From Dehalobacter sp. (GTDB taxonomy: Bacteria > Bacillota > Desulfitobacteriia > Desulfitobacteriales > Syntrophobotulaceae): a stretch of DNA of 64,000 nt. The position numbers and the translations under genes were made by a program. The stretch spans positions 1 to 64,000 of the forward strand of contig JAMPIU010000143.1 of the NCBI GenBank assembly GCA_023667845.1, in the 5' to 3' direction. The notes below the pieces were generated by a model. It ran no database searches. It saw nothing but the letters and a program-made list of their open reading frames with translations, and was not told the origin of the DNA. Shown piece after piece: positions 52,898 through 61,772 of this stretch (position 1 is the first letter of the stretch; each line of letters begins with the position of its first letter).

Positions 52898-55567
52898 ATG
52901 AGTAGAACGAAGAAGATAGCCGTATTAGCTATCATTGCTATGGTTCTGACCTTGATGCCTGCTGCTATGTTTGCTGCAACAGCTGACAGCACCAGACTTG
53001 CAGGTACAGACCGAATTGGAACATCTCTAGAAATTGCTAGCGCAGGTTGGACTACTGCTAGTACAGTAATCCTTGTTCCTGCCGATCAAGCCAACCTCGT
53101 TGACGCTCTGGCTGCCGCACCTTTAGCCGGCCAGGAAAACGCCCCGATCCTTTTAACAGGCAAAACAGCCCTTGATGCTAGCGTAAAAGCTAAAATCGCT
53201 GCCCTGGGTGCTACCAAAGTTTATGTTATCGGTGCTATTTCCGATGCAGTTGTTGCCGAAGTCAATGCGATTTCCGGCGTTACTGCTACGAAGCTTGCTG
53301 GCGCTGATCGCTGGGCTACTGCTAATGCAATCAACGCTAAACTGACCAGCCCTGCTGGTACTTTCGTTGTTGGTTACAATTCACTGGCAGATGCTCTTTC
53401 TGTGGCTTCCTATGCTGCAGCTAAGAATTTCGCTATCGTACTGACCAAAGCTGACGGTACTGTAGATTCCTCCAAGATTGTTGGATCCAAAACCTATCTT
53501 GTAGGCGGAACCAGTGTTGTTAAGGACTATGCAGGTGCTACCCGCCTTGCTGGTACTGACCGTTTCGACACCAATAAAGCTGTTGTAACAACTTTAGACT
53601 TTGAATATGGTAGAGTATATGTAGCTAATGGTTTGTCTCTGGTTGACGCTCTCGCAGCTTCTTCCCTGGCAGCTAATTACAATGCTCCTATCCTTCTTGC
53701 TAACGGTTCCAGTATTCCTGCTGGTTCCTCAGTAAGTGACAAAGTGGGCTTCGTAATTGCTCTTGGTGGAGCAAGTGCTGTATCTGACTCTGTGATAAAT
53801 AGTCTTGTTCCTACTGGACCGATCGAAGTTAAATCAGTACAAGGTGTTGCAGGTAAATCCTATACTGCTGATGATGAAGACCAAACTCTGGCTTTCACCA
53901 TTAACGGTGGCCGTGTAGTTACAATTGATCAATTGGATGAAAATGGTTATACTATTGAATTCCAAGCAACCGAGAACGTCCTTGATGATGGTTACACTAG
54001 CACAACCGGTGCGCTTGATACTACGAATATGGATGACTTCCTGAATGGCGCAGCCAGCGATACTTTCAAGTATGAAGTAATCATCTCCCAAGAAGGTCAA
54101 ATTGTTGCTCAATCTGACAAAGTTTCTGCTACAGTCATTGAAGGCAATGCGACTGCTGCATCTTCCATTACAACGCTTAAGTTTGAAATAACTGGAGCAA
54201 TTGCAAATCTAACCAGTAATACACTGGTTCAAGATGAAACTGCAACGATCTCGGAGGTTAGAGCAAATACTGTAAAAGGCAGCAAAAATGTTGATATTAC
54301 AGATGCTGTTACCGTAACTTCCTCCGATCCTTTTGTAATCGATGTACAGAATGATTTAGATTTGTATGCTGCTGGCGCTGGAACGGCTGATATTACCGTT
54401 ACTTCCGGTTCTGTCAGCAAGACTGTAACCTTTACAGTTAAAGCATCAACTGGAGAACGTAAACTTACCAAAGTAGTTGCCCCAGTAGGTACGATTAAAA
54501 TTGCTGGCACAGCCAGAGATGCTTGCCCTGTCATTATGTATGACCAGTATGGTGATACATTAGATACAACGGATGCTACTTTATACAAAATAGCAGCTAC
54601 GGTTTCCGATCCTGATACCGATGATGTTATCGCCAATATTGCAGCAATAACAGCTCCGGTCTATCCAGATAAAGGACAATTGCTCCTTACATTTACAGGA
54701 CAGGATGTCACGGGTAATGGAGCGCTCAAAATCCAGAAACCGACTGGAACAACACTTGCTACCATCGATGTTTACGCTTCAACGAATGATGCCGTAAATT
54801 CCTATAAGATTCTCGCAGTTGGTGGGGATAATGCCGATTTCTCAATCGACTTGAACCCAGAAGCAGCAGCAGTAAATGTTGACGAAGAAGTCGTTCTCAG
54901 AGTTGGAACCTATAACTCTGCCGGCTATTATTGCGGTGATGTTCTTACAGATGCTTTAGAGACAGCTGTCATAGATGTTGACGCTGATAATGACCTTGTA
55001 CTCGCCGTTGTTAATCCGACCGGCAAAGCGATCCTTGATACAACGATTACTGTGAATCCGAATAACACCTTCACCATTCAAGAAGGAACAGCCTATCTGA
55101 CTGGCAGCGCAACGATTACAGCTAACAAGTATGTGCTAGTTGGACCTACGGATAAAGGTAAGGTTGCTTCCAGGACAGTTACAGTTAAGAATACTTCACC
55201 TGTAATTACCAGTGTTACATTTGAATCAAGCTTAGATGAAATCAGTGTAGCTTCAACAGATATCAGCGAAATTCTCCAAGCTAAGAATATCATTGTTGAC
55301 GGATCAGCCGGCGACGGAGTTGTTAGAATTGGAGACGGCGGTGAAATCTACTTTGATACAGACACTACTGAAACTTATACTCCTGGAGATGTTATCATTG
55401 GACAGTTGGTTGCTGCTAAGGCTGGCGGTACATTAACGCTTGGTGCTCCTGCGTTTGCTAATGGTACCTTGGATGTAACTGCCGCTGATGGTAAGATTAC
55501 CATTGGTGTTAAGAAGATGGGCGCAAGCTCTCCGTTCAAGACCATTACGGTTGATGCTAACGTCTAA
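52898..55567 (+). CDS. S-layer-like protein with three CWB2 repeats
   Basis: 889 residues. Signal peptide (1-27, AMFA-A), three CWB2 repeats (about 30-125, 126-215, 216-307) that anchor it to wall polymers, then a long beta-rich, Thr/Val/Asp-rich C-terminal part (310-889) with at least one Ig-like Big_2-type segment (about 425-515). Cysteine-poor and acidic. Codon use is marked by GCT for alanine and GTT for valine, different from neighbouring genes, as expected for a very highly expressed protein. Long leader, AGAGGAG site and a strong terminator fit an S-layer role (inference). Confidence 0.85.
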   Translation: MSRTKKIAVLAIIAMVLTLMPAAMFAATADSTRLAGTDRIGTSLEIASAGWTTASTVILVPADQANLVDALAAAPLAGQENAPILLTGKTALDASVKAKIAALGATKVYVIGAISDAVVAEVNAISGVTATKLAGADRWATANAINAKLTSPAGTFVVGYNSLADALSVASYAAAKNFAIVLTKADGTVDSSKIVGSKTYLVGGTSVVKDYAGATRLAGTDRFDTNKAVVTTLDFEYGRVYVANGLSLVDALAASSLAANYNAPILLANGSSIPAGSSVSDKVGFVIALGGASAVSDSVINSLVPTGPIEVKSVQGVAGKSYTADDEDQTLAFTINGGRVVTIDQLDENGYTIEFQATENVLDDGYTSTTGALDTTNMDDFLNGAASDTFKYEVIISQEGQIVAQSDKVSATVIEGNATAASSITTLKFEITGAIANLTSNTLVQDETATISEVRANTVKGSKNVDITDAVTVTSSDPFVIDVQNDLDLYAAGAGTADITVTSGSVSKTVTFTVKASTGERKLTKVVAPVGTIKIAGTARDACPVIMYDQYGDTLDTTDATLYKIAATVSDPDTDDVIANIAAITAPVYPDKGQLLLTFTGQDVTGNGALKIQKPTGTTLATIDVYASTNDAVNSYKILAVGGDNADFSIDLNPEAAAVNVDEEVVLRVGTYNSAGYYCGDVLTDALETAVIDVDADNDLVLAVVNPTGKAILDTTITVNPNNTFTIQEGTAYLTGSATITANKYVLVGPTDKGKVASRTVTVKNTSPVITSVTFESSLDEISVASTDISEILQAKNIIVDGSAGDGVVRIGDGGEIYFDTDTTETYTPGDVIIGQLVAAKAGGTLTLGAPAFANGTLDVTAADGKITIGVKKMGASSPFKTITVDANV

Positions 55568-55627
55568 TTGAATGGCTCTTTGTAAGATATCAGGTAAGTC
55601 CTGAGTCTAGGCAAATAAGCTAACCGA

Positions 55628-55668
55628 GATGCTGTTAATAGTTTAATACTATTAACAGCATCTTTTTT
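55628..55668 (+). terminator. Strong terminator of the S-layer-like gene
   Basis: GATGCTGTTAATAG (55628-55641) and CTATTAACAGCATC (55649-55662) pair perfectly over 14 bases around a seven-base loop, then six T. Confidence 0.93.
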
Positions 55669-55715
55669 AGGTTATCTGTCAAATGTGGCTCAATTTAATA
55701 TGGATGACCCTACAG

Positions 55716-55744
55716 TAGACAAAACCCTTACAGTGGTATAGAAT
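55716..55744 (+). promoter_or_regulatory. Promoter of the first TolC-like gene
   Basis: TAGACA (55716-55721), 17-base spacer, TAGAAT (55739-55744); each one base off consensus. Confidence 0.65.
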
Positions 55745-55784
55745 TAAAACGATTAAGATTAAATTATTCGAGGAGTTAAATCGT

Positions 55785-56732
55785 ATGAAAAAATACGCTT
55801 TCCATGTTTTAATCCTTTTGTGCATGTCACTTTTAATGATGCCGCAATATCTTTTCGCTGATGATTGGGAATCAGATCCTAATACTATTTATAAAATGGA
55901 TTTTGAACAAATAAAAACACTGATGATAGAACGTAATCTGACGATCCTTTCAACAAATGACAGCTACTATGCCCTGGCTAGTGCGGGAGTGGATATAGGT
56001 ACAGCCGGGATTAACGCAGAGATGGCTAATATGCTCTTAATATACCAGAAGGATGCTGAGTATATTGCTTATAATACAATACAGAAACAAATTGAAGTAC
56101 AGGCCCAACAGCTGGTCATAGCTGAAAAGGGTTATATATTAGCAAAAAAACAGCTTGAACTAGGGATGACAACGGAAACAGAAGTAGCCAAAGCGCAGAA
56201 TGAACTAAATAATACAATGATGCAGTTAAGGAACCTTCAAGACACCCAGAAGAAGACGCTAAAGAGTTTCAACATGGCGATTGATCAGGACTGTGATGCT
56301 CCTTTGGTACTAGGGACAGTCCCTGTCGTCAAGGAAGAGAACATTTCGAAGATCAAAGTGGATGAAGATTATGAAAAAGCTAAAGTCTTAAGTTATAAAA
56401 TACAGGTAGCTACTGATAATTATCAGGTAACAGATGCCGAGAGGAATTTTGAGAATGGATTTTACCAAACCTATCAGAACATCTTGGAAAAACAAAAACA
56501 GTTAAAGCTCGAACAAGATAAAATGACTGTTGCAGAAAATAAATGGCAATATACTCAGTATAAATCGAACTTAGGTATGATCTCTAATATTCAACTTGAG
56601 ACAGAAAAGCTTTCATATATGATTCAGACATTATCCCTGGTAAGTGCCCAAAATGCACTGTTTTCAGCTTATAATGACTATCAGTGGGCTAAGGAAGGAC
56701 TTGTTGTGTCGTCTTCTTCATCTGCATCATAA
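55785..56732 (+). CDS. Short TolC-family (OEP-like) secreted protein 1
   Basis: 315 residues. Signal peptide (1-25, YLFA-D). Two repeats of the outer-membrane-efflux pattern: long helices ending in ILAKKQLELGMTTETEVAKAQNELN (about 118-150) and NKWQYTQYKSNLGMISNIQLETEKL (about 250-285), the second closing with YNDYQWAKEGL. TolC-like proteins of diderms are about 430-490 residues and carry beta strands for the outer membrane; this one is short and mainly helical, so it may keep only the coiled-coil part. Own promoter and terminator. Confidence 0.7.
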   Translation: MKKYAFHVLILLCMSLLMMPQYLFADDWESDPNTIYKMDFEQIKTLMIERNLTILSTNDSYYALASAGVDIGTAGINAEMANMLLIYQKDAEYIAYNTIQKQIEVQAQQLVIAEKGYILAKKQLELGMTTETEVAKAQNELNNTMMQLRNLQDTQKKTLKSFNMAIDQDCDAPLVLGTVPVVKEENISKIKVDEDYEKAKVLSYKIQVATDNYQVTDAERNFENGFYQTYQNILEKQKQLKLEQDKMTVAENKWQYTQYKSNLGMISNIQLETEKLSYMIQTLSLVSAQNALFSAYNDYQWAKEGLVVSSSSSAS

Positions 56733-56802
56733 ATTTTTTTAGGCGCCATTCATCAAGCATTTTAAGCGAAAAGCTACAAAACGGAGAGTAAATAACCTTT
56801 AG

Positions 56803-56830
56803 AAGTCGTTGATTAAATCAATGACTTTTT
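56803..56830 (+). terminator. Terminator after TolC-like gene 1
   Basis: AAGTCGTTGAT and ATCAATGACTT pair with one G-T position around TAA, then TTTTT. Confidence 0.85.
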
Positions 56831-56918
56831 GTTTAGCCAAGTACTAACTGAGACTAGGTAAACGGTGTTTCAGAGTGTATTGTTTAAGCGTCCACAAAGA
56901 AATGATTAAATAACGTAG

Positions 56919-56958
56919 AACCCTGGCACGAAAGTACATCGTACCGGGTTTTTCTTTT
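56919..56958 (+). terminator. Second terminator-like hairpin
   Basis: AACCC (56919-56923) pairs with GGGTT (56946-56950), with further GG/CC and ACGA/TCGT pairing inside, followed by TTTCTTTTT. Confidence 0.65.
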
Positions 56959-57161
56959 TAACGAGGCACCTTATTAATCGTATATTATTGTTCACAGAAT
57001 CGTACGAAATTGTTCATCAAAAGTTCACATTCATTAACTAGAATGATGAAGGGAATAATTTCCTAGGTAAATTAGAAAACATGTTTTAGTATACTTGTAA
57101 AAAACATGAAGAAGTTTATGCAATGATAAGTAAGAAAGTTATATAAAAAAGGAGAATTGAA

Positions 57162-58121
57162 ATGAGGAATAAACGGTTAAAAAAAACAGTATCAGTTCTA
57201 ACGGTATTTCTTATATTGATCGTGTTAGTACCCGTACAAGTCTTTGGCTCTGACACGAGTGAAATGGTTACCACAGACTCCGAAGGAAGTATGAATACGT
57301 ATATGATTCCATTTGATAAGATCCAAGAGGAAGTTCTAGCGAAAAGCCCGGATACGGAGGACAATCAGGAGGTATACAATGAAAGTGATAATGGTATAGT
57401 AGCCAATTATACATTGGATAAAGCAAATTTAAATGTAGTTTGGGAAGTGCAAAATGATTTTTTTGAGTATAATGACTTGCAAAAACAGCTGAACGCAAGC
57501 AAAGCGAAAAAAACACTACTTGAGTATGAATATAAGCTGATGGAGGTGAAAGCTTCTTACGGCGTTGCAACGAAAGAAGAACTTCTTGTAGCTGAAAAAA
57601 ACGTGACCGATCAAAATAACACTATTGAATCCATTGAAAATCAAATTGATAATATTCTAGAAGATTTCAGATATCATCTAGATCTTGATAAGAAGGCTAA
57701 CATTATTATCGGAAGTGTACCCTATCAATCTGTACAGTTCTCGAAGATTGATTATAATTCGGATTTATTTCAGGGGTTGAGTAATAGTTATGATGTCAGT
57801 ATTGCAGCTTGGAATGATGATAATAGTAGTGTGTATTATGATACGGTCAGCAGTTTTAAATCTTCATTTAAAACTGCTTATAACAATCTAAAATCAGCCG
57901 TCGAAAAGGTTGATTACGATGAGCGCTACTTTACTACCGATCGAAATGCATTTAAGCTGGCTGAAATTAAATATAAATACGGATCAATCACTAAGCTGGA
58001 TTATTTAACAGAGGAATATAATTACCTGTGTGCCCAGATAAGCAATGATCAGGACAAAAACGATCTATATAAAGCCTACGTCAAATATGAATGGGCTAAA
58101 AAGGGTTTAATCGTAAACTAG
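57162..58121 (+). CDS. Short TolC-family (OEP-like) secreted protein 2
   Basis: 319 residues. Signal peptide (about 1-28). Mostly helical with the same ending as protein 1 (LAEIKYKYGSITKLDYLTEEYNYL ... YKAYVKYEWAKKGLIVN), and a first repeat with YKLMEVKASYGVATKEELLVAEKNV. Weakly alike to the gene at 55785 overall, so they are diverged paralogues. It begins the MacA/MacB-like operon: the adaptor gene starts 25 bases after its stop. Confidence 0.7.
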   Translation: MRNKRLKKTVSVLTVFLILIVLVPVQVFGSDTSEMVTTDSEGSMNTYMIPFDKIQEEVLAKSPDTEDNQEVYNESDNGIVANYTLDKANLNVVWEVQNDFFEYNDLQKQLNASKAKKTLLEYEYKLMEVKASYGVATKEELLVAEKNVTDQNNTIESIENQIDNILEDFRYHLDLDKKANIIIGSVPYQSVQFSKIDYNSDLFQGLSNSYDVSIAAWNDDNSSVYYDTVSSFKSSFKTAYNNLKSAVEKVDYDERYFTTDRNAFKLAEIKYKYGSITKLDYLTEEYNYLCAQISNDQDKNDLYKAYVKYEWAKKGLIVN

Positions 58122-58146
58122 TGAACTGAAAAGCGGAGGAGCAGAA

Positions 58147-59409
58147 ATGAAAAAACCAAAGAAAAAATGGCTTATTCTGATTATAGTAATTATTGTCTTA
58201 ATCGTTGCAGGTGTTGCCGTTAAAACCTTTGCATTTTCCAAGACTAAGACTGCTAGTACAACAGTACAAATGCAGACGATAAGCTTAAAAAAGGGAACGC
58301 TCACGGAAAGTATCTCTGCTTCAGGAACAATCTACAGTGCCAAAGTAGAAAATGTTTGTTCCAGTGTAAGCGCTCCGATCGATAAAATCTATGTGGAAGT
58401 CGGGGATAAAGTAAAGGCCGGGCAGCTTCTGGCAACACTGGATATGGAAGAAGTGTACAACAACTGCGAAAAAGCGAAGGCAACATTGAATGCAGCCAAA
58501 AGAGACTTAGATACCAAAACAACGACGTATGAAACAGACAAAGCCCTTTATGAATATGAAGGGGTGACGGCTGAAGAACTAAAAACTGCGGAATCTGCGC
58601 TTGAAAGTGCTAAGGATAGCTATGAAAATGCACAAATCAGTTATAATACCTTAAGCAAGGACCTAAATGAAGGCAATATCACTTCACCGATCGACGGAAC
58701 CGTAACCGAGTCCAATGCTGAGATCGGATTGAAGCCGCCAACCGACGGTACGCTGTTTGTTGTAGAAGATATCAATGATTTATATGTCAAGGCAAATGTC
58801 AGTGAGTATAACATTGCCAGCATTAAGTCTGGGCAGGATGTCCAAGTAACGACCAATGTTACCGGAAATAAGGTTTATCAGGGGAAATTAACTTATATTT
58901 CTCCCAAAGCTGTCAGTGAGTCGGGTTCCACTGATGTGGAGTTTGAAGTAAGGGTAAAAATCGCAAATCCTGATCAACTGATTAAGATTGGCATGAATGC
59001 TTTCCTGGAAATCGTCCTGAATTCGAAAGATAATGTTTATTCCGTACCTTTTGATGCAGTGGTATCGACCAATAACCGTACAAATTTCATCTACGCAGTA
59101 AAGAATAACATCATCGTTCAAATCCCTGTTAAGACTGGTCTTGAAAACTCCACGAATGTTGAGGTCTCAGGAGATGGTCTGGAAAATGGCTTGGTTGTTG
59201 TTACCAATCCTTCCAGTGTGGAAGTTGGGCAGACGGTAAGTTTATCGGTGAACAAAAATGGGTCGGCGGCAGGAAATACTCCAGGCGAGAACAGGTCATC
59301 CAGAACAGCTCCAAACGAAGTACCGACGCAGGGAAGGATTTCCGGTCAATCTTCGACGGATGGAAGTGCTGCTCATCAGTCGTCCTCTAAAAAAACGACG
59401 GCACAGTAG
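58147..59409 (+). CDS. Membrane-fusion (HlyD/MacA-like) adaptor
   Basis: 420 residues. N-terminal membrane anchor (about 9-29), biotinyl-lipoyl-like half with ISASGTIYSAKVENVCSSVSAPIDKIYVEVGDKVKAGQLLATLD, a helical hairpin (about 95-175), the second lipoyl half ITSPIDGTVTESNAEIG, then beta-barrel and membrane-proximal domains. A Ser/Thr/Asn-rich tail (about 370-420) is unusual. In MacAB-TolC the adaptor joins the ABC transporter to TolC. GGAGGAG before the ATG. Confidence 0.9.
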   Translation: MKKPKKKWLILIIVIIVLIVAGVAVKTFAFSKTKTASTTVQMQTISLKKGTLTESISASGTIYSAKVENVCSSVSAPIDKIYVEVGDKVKAGQLLATLDMEEVYNNCEKAKATLNAAKRDLDTKTTTYETDKALYEYEGVTAEELKTAESALESAKDSYENAQISYNTLSKDLNEGNITSPIDGTVTESNAEIGLKPPTDGTLFVVEDINDLYVKANVSEYNIASIKSGQDVQVTTNVTGNKVYQGKLTYISPKAVSESGSTDVEFEVRVKIANPDQLIKIGMNAFLEIVLNSKDNVYSVPFDAVVSTNNRTNFIYAVKNNIIVQIPVKTGLENSTNVEVSGDGLENGLVVVTNPSSVEVGQTVSLSVNKNGSAAGNTPGENRSSRTAPNEVPTQGRISGQSSTDGSAAHQSSSKKTTAQ

Positions 59410-59457
59410 CCTATTATAACATGAATTGTGAATTTCAAATGACAGGGATGATGTGCG

Positions 59458-60183
59458 TTGATTGAAATTAATAATGTAATCAAAAAATACTATATTGGAA
59501 TGCCCAATGAGTTAACGATTTTAAAAAATATTAGTTTAAATATTAAAAAAGGTGAATTTGTCTCCATCGTAGGGGCTTCAGGTTCCGGTAAGAGTACATT
59601 GATGAATATTATCGGCGCTTTGGACCGCCCAACCTCAGGGACCTATTCTCTTGAAGGGATACCAATCGAGCAGATGAGCCAGAACAGATTATCAGAGGTT
59701 CGCAACAAAAAAATCGGTTTTGTTTTTCAGACGTTTAATCTGATCCCCAGATCCTCAGCCCTGAACAATGTAGAATTACCCTTATTCTATATGGGAGTCT
59801 CTAAAGAGGAAAGAAGAAAAAAAGCTATGGAGTTACTGGAACTTGTCGGAATGGGAGATCGGGTGACACATATGCCGAACGAGCTTTCCGGCGGACAGAA
59901 GCAAAGAGTTGCCATTGCCAGGGCTTTAGCAAACGATCCCGCCATCGTCTTGGCAGATGAACCGACAGGCGCATTGGATACGCAGACGGGCAAAATGGTC
60001 ATGGATATCTTTCTGAAAATCCATAGGGAAAAACAAAAAACCATTGTTTTAATTACTCATAATCCTGAACTGGCCAAAGAGACTGAACGGCAGATTACGC
60101 TGAGTGACGGAATGATTACCGGAGATTCTGATAACCGCAATAGTTCCCTTTTTAAGTATGAAGTAACGGGGGTGAAGCCGTGA
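59458..60183 (+). CDS. ABC transporter ATP-binding protein, MacB/LolD type
   Basis: 241 residues. Walker A GASGSGKST, Q-loop FVFQTFNLIPRSSALNNVELPL, signature LSGGQKQRVAIARALANDPAIVLADEPTGALD (Walker B), and H-loop ITHNPELAKETER. Typical MacB-group ATPase on its own, paired with the next permease gene, which overlaps by four bases. TTG start; the ribosome binding site is weak. Confidence 0.93.
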   Translation: MIEINNVIKKYYIGMPNELTILKNISLNIKKGEFVSIVGASGSGKSTLMNIIGALDRPTSGTYSLEGIPIEQMSQNRLSEVRNKKIGFVFQTFNLIPRSSALNNVELPLFYMGVSKEERRKKAMELLELVGMGDRVTHMPNELSGGQKQRVAIARALANDPAIVLADEPTGALDTQTGKMVMDIFLKIHREKQKTIVLITHNPELAKETERQITLSDGMITGDSDNRNSSLFKYEVTGVKP

Positions 60184-61511
60184 TTTTAGAAAATATCTTT
60201 TTGGCTTTAGCTTCCTTACGGGCCAACAAAATGCGGGCATTGTTGACGATGCTCGGTATCATTATCGGTATTACTTCTGTTATTGCGATTGTAACCATTG
60301 GGAATGCGATGACGGCCCGCGTCAATTCCAATCTGTCATCTTTTGGGACGAACAATGTGACTGTTATGGTTCGCGAAAAGTCGGAAAATGAGAGAATGCC
60401 TGGAGGCATGATGATGGGAATGGTGGGAGGCGGCGGAGGCCCTTCCGGTGGAGGAGGCTTTGCCAGACACGGAAGCGGTAACACCTCTGCGCCCCAGGAT
60501 TCTGATTTGATTTCCGAAGACATGATCACAAAAATCAAAAATACATTTTCGTCGAAATTAGACGGAGTATCCTTGTCTGAATCGGCCGGAAGTGCGACGG
60601 CTAAAGACGGAGGCCTCTATGCCAATGTTTCGATCATGGGAACAAATACGGATTATCAGGTCGCAAATGACCTGGATATCTTAAAAGGACGCTATATTTC
60701 AGACAAGGATATACAAAATTACCGAAAAGTGGCTGTAGTATCAGATAAATTTGTTGCAAATATGTTTCCGGATGGGACGGATCCGATAGCCAAGGTCATC
60801 AAAGTCTATACTGACAGTAAAATTGAACTTTACACTATCATTGGCGTATATAAATACGATGCCTCAATGATGGGCCAGCAAAGTACGTCGTCTGATGAAG
60901 ACCTATCAACAAGTTTATATATTCCGATCTCTATCGCCAAATTAAATTCTGATAATAAGAATTACCAAACGATTACGGTTATTGCGGACAGCGGTACCGA
61001 CGTTCTGGCATTTTCGGATGACTTACAGACATACCTGGATAATGTCTATCGCAACAATACGGTCTGGGGTGCGAGGGTAATGAGTATGGAATCTGCACTG
61101 GAATCCATAACGAGTACCTTGAATACGATTAAAACGGCAATCGCATTCATTGCTGGTATCGCCCTGCTTGTTGGCGGAATTGGAGTTATGAATATCATGC
61201 TGGTGTCTGTCACGGAAAGAACGAGAGAAATTGGGACGCGGAAGGCTCTTGGAGCGAAGAATTTCCATATCCAGCTTCAGTTCGTGACGGAGGCGGTCAT
61301 TATTTCTGGTATTGGCGGTCTTATCGGCATCATTATCGGGACGGCCATCGGTGCCATTGTTTCCGTTGCGCTTGGTGCCCCGGTTACGATTTCCCTGTTT
61401 GTGACAATTATCAGTGTGCTGTTCTCAATGGCAATCGGTATATTCTTTGGCTACTATCCTGCAAATAAAGCAGCGAAACTTGATCCGATCGAAGCACTGA
61501 GGTATGAGTAA
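60180..61511 (+). CDS. ABC transporter permease, MacB/FtsX type
   Basis: 443 residues. One N-terminal membrane helix (about 20-42), a large outer MacB_PCD domain (about 45-310), and three C-terminal helices of the FtsX fold (about 320-430) with GGIGVMNIMLVSVTERTREIGTRKALGA. The outer domain has a Met/Gly/Pro-rich insertion (about 76-105, including GGMMMG and SGGGG runs). GTG start overlapping the ATPase stop. With the adaptor and TolC-like proteins it forms a putative peptide, lipid or antibiotic exporter. Confidence 0.92.
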   Translation: MILENIFLALASLRANKMRALLTMLGIIIGITSVIAIVTIGNAMTARVNSNLSSFGTNNVTVMVREKSENERMPGGMMMGMVGGGGGPSGGGGFARHGSGNTSAPQDSDLISEDMITKIKNTFSSKLDGVSLSESAGSATAKDGGLYANVSIMGTNTDYQVANDLDILKGRYISDKDIQNYRKVAVVSDKFVANMFPDGTDPIAKVIKVYTDSKIELYTIIGVYKYDASMMGQQSTSSDEDLSTSLYIPISIAKLNSDNKNYQTITVIADSGTDVLAFSDDLQTYLDNVYRNNTVWGARVMSMESALESITSTLNTIKTAIAFIAGIALLVGGIGVMNIMLVSVTERTREIGTRKALGAKNFHIQLQFVTEAVIISGIGGLIGIIIGTAIGAIVSVALGAPVTISLFVTIISVLFSMAIGIFFGYYPANKAAKLDPIEALRYE

Positions 61512-61535
61512 TTAAATATGCATAGTTGCTTTAAT

Positions 61536-61577
61536 GCGCCCCGGTGTTGTACTAGCATGCCGGGGTCGCTTTGTTTT
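61536..61577 (+). terminator. Terminator of the MacAB-like operon
   Basis: GCG-CCCCGG (61536-61544) pairs with CCGGGG-t-CGC (61560-61569), followed by TTTGTTTT. Confidence 0.8.
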
Positions 61578-61772
61578 GATGACTTTTATATGTCTCAGGA
61601 AAATAAAATGTTTCTTCTCACCGCATGATTATTATAGAAATAATGGACAATTTTGGATAATGATATGATATAATATGTGAGTACTAATAGGTAGGAATAT
61701 TCGTATCTCCTGCAGAATAGGACTTTATTTTAAACGAATATCCTCAAACGATACATAAGGGGAGTGGAATCA

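Larger units (their letters stand above)
56733..57161. other. Intergenic region with two terminators
   Basis: 429 bases with no supported gene. It contains a terminator at 56803-56830, 88 bases of plain sequence, a second terminator at 56919-56958, and an AT-rich region with a possible -10 TATACT near 57092. The stretch between the terminators could be a small RNA, but no promoter is obvious. Confidence 0.45.
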
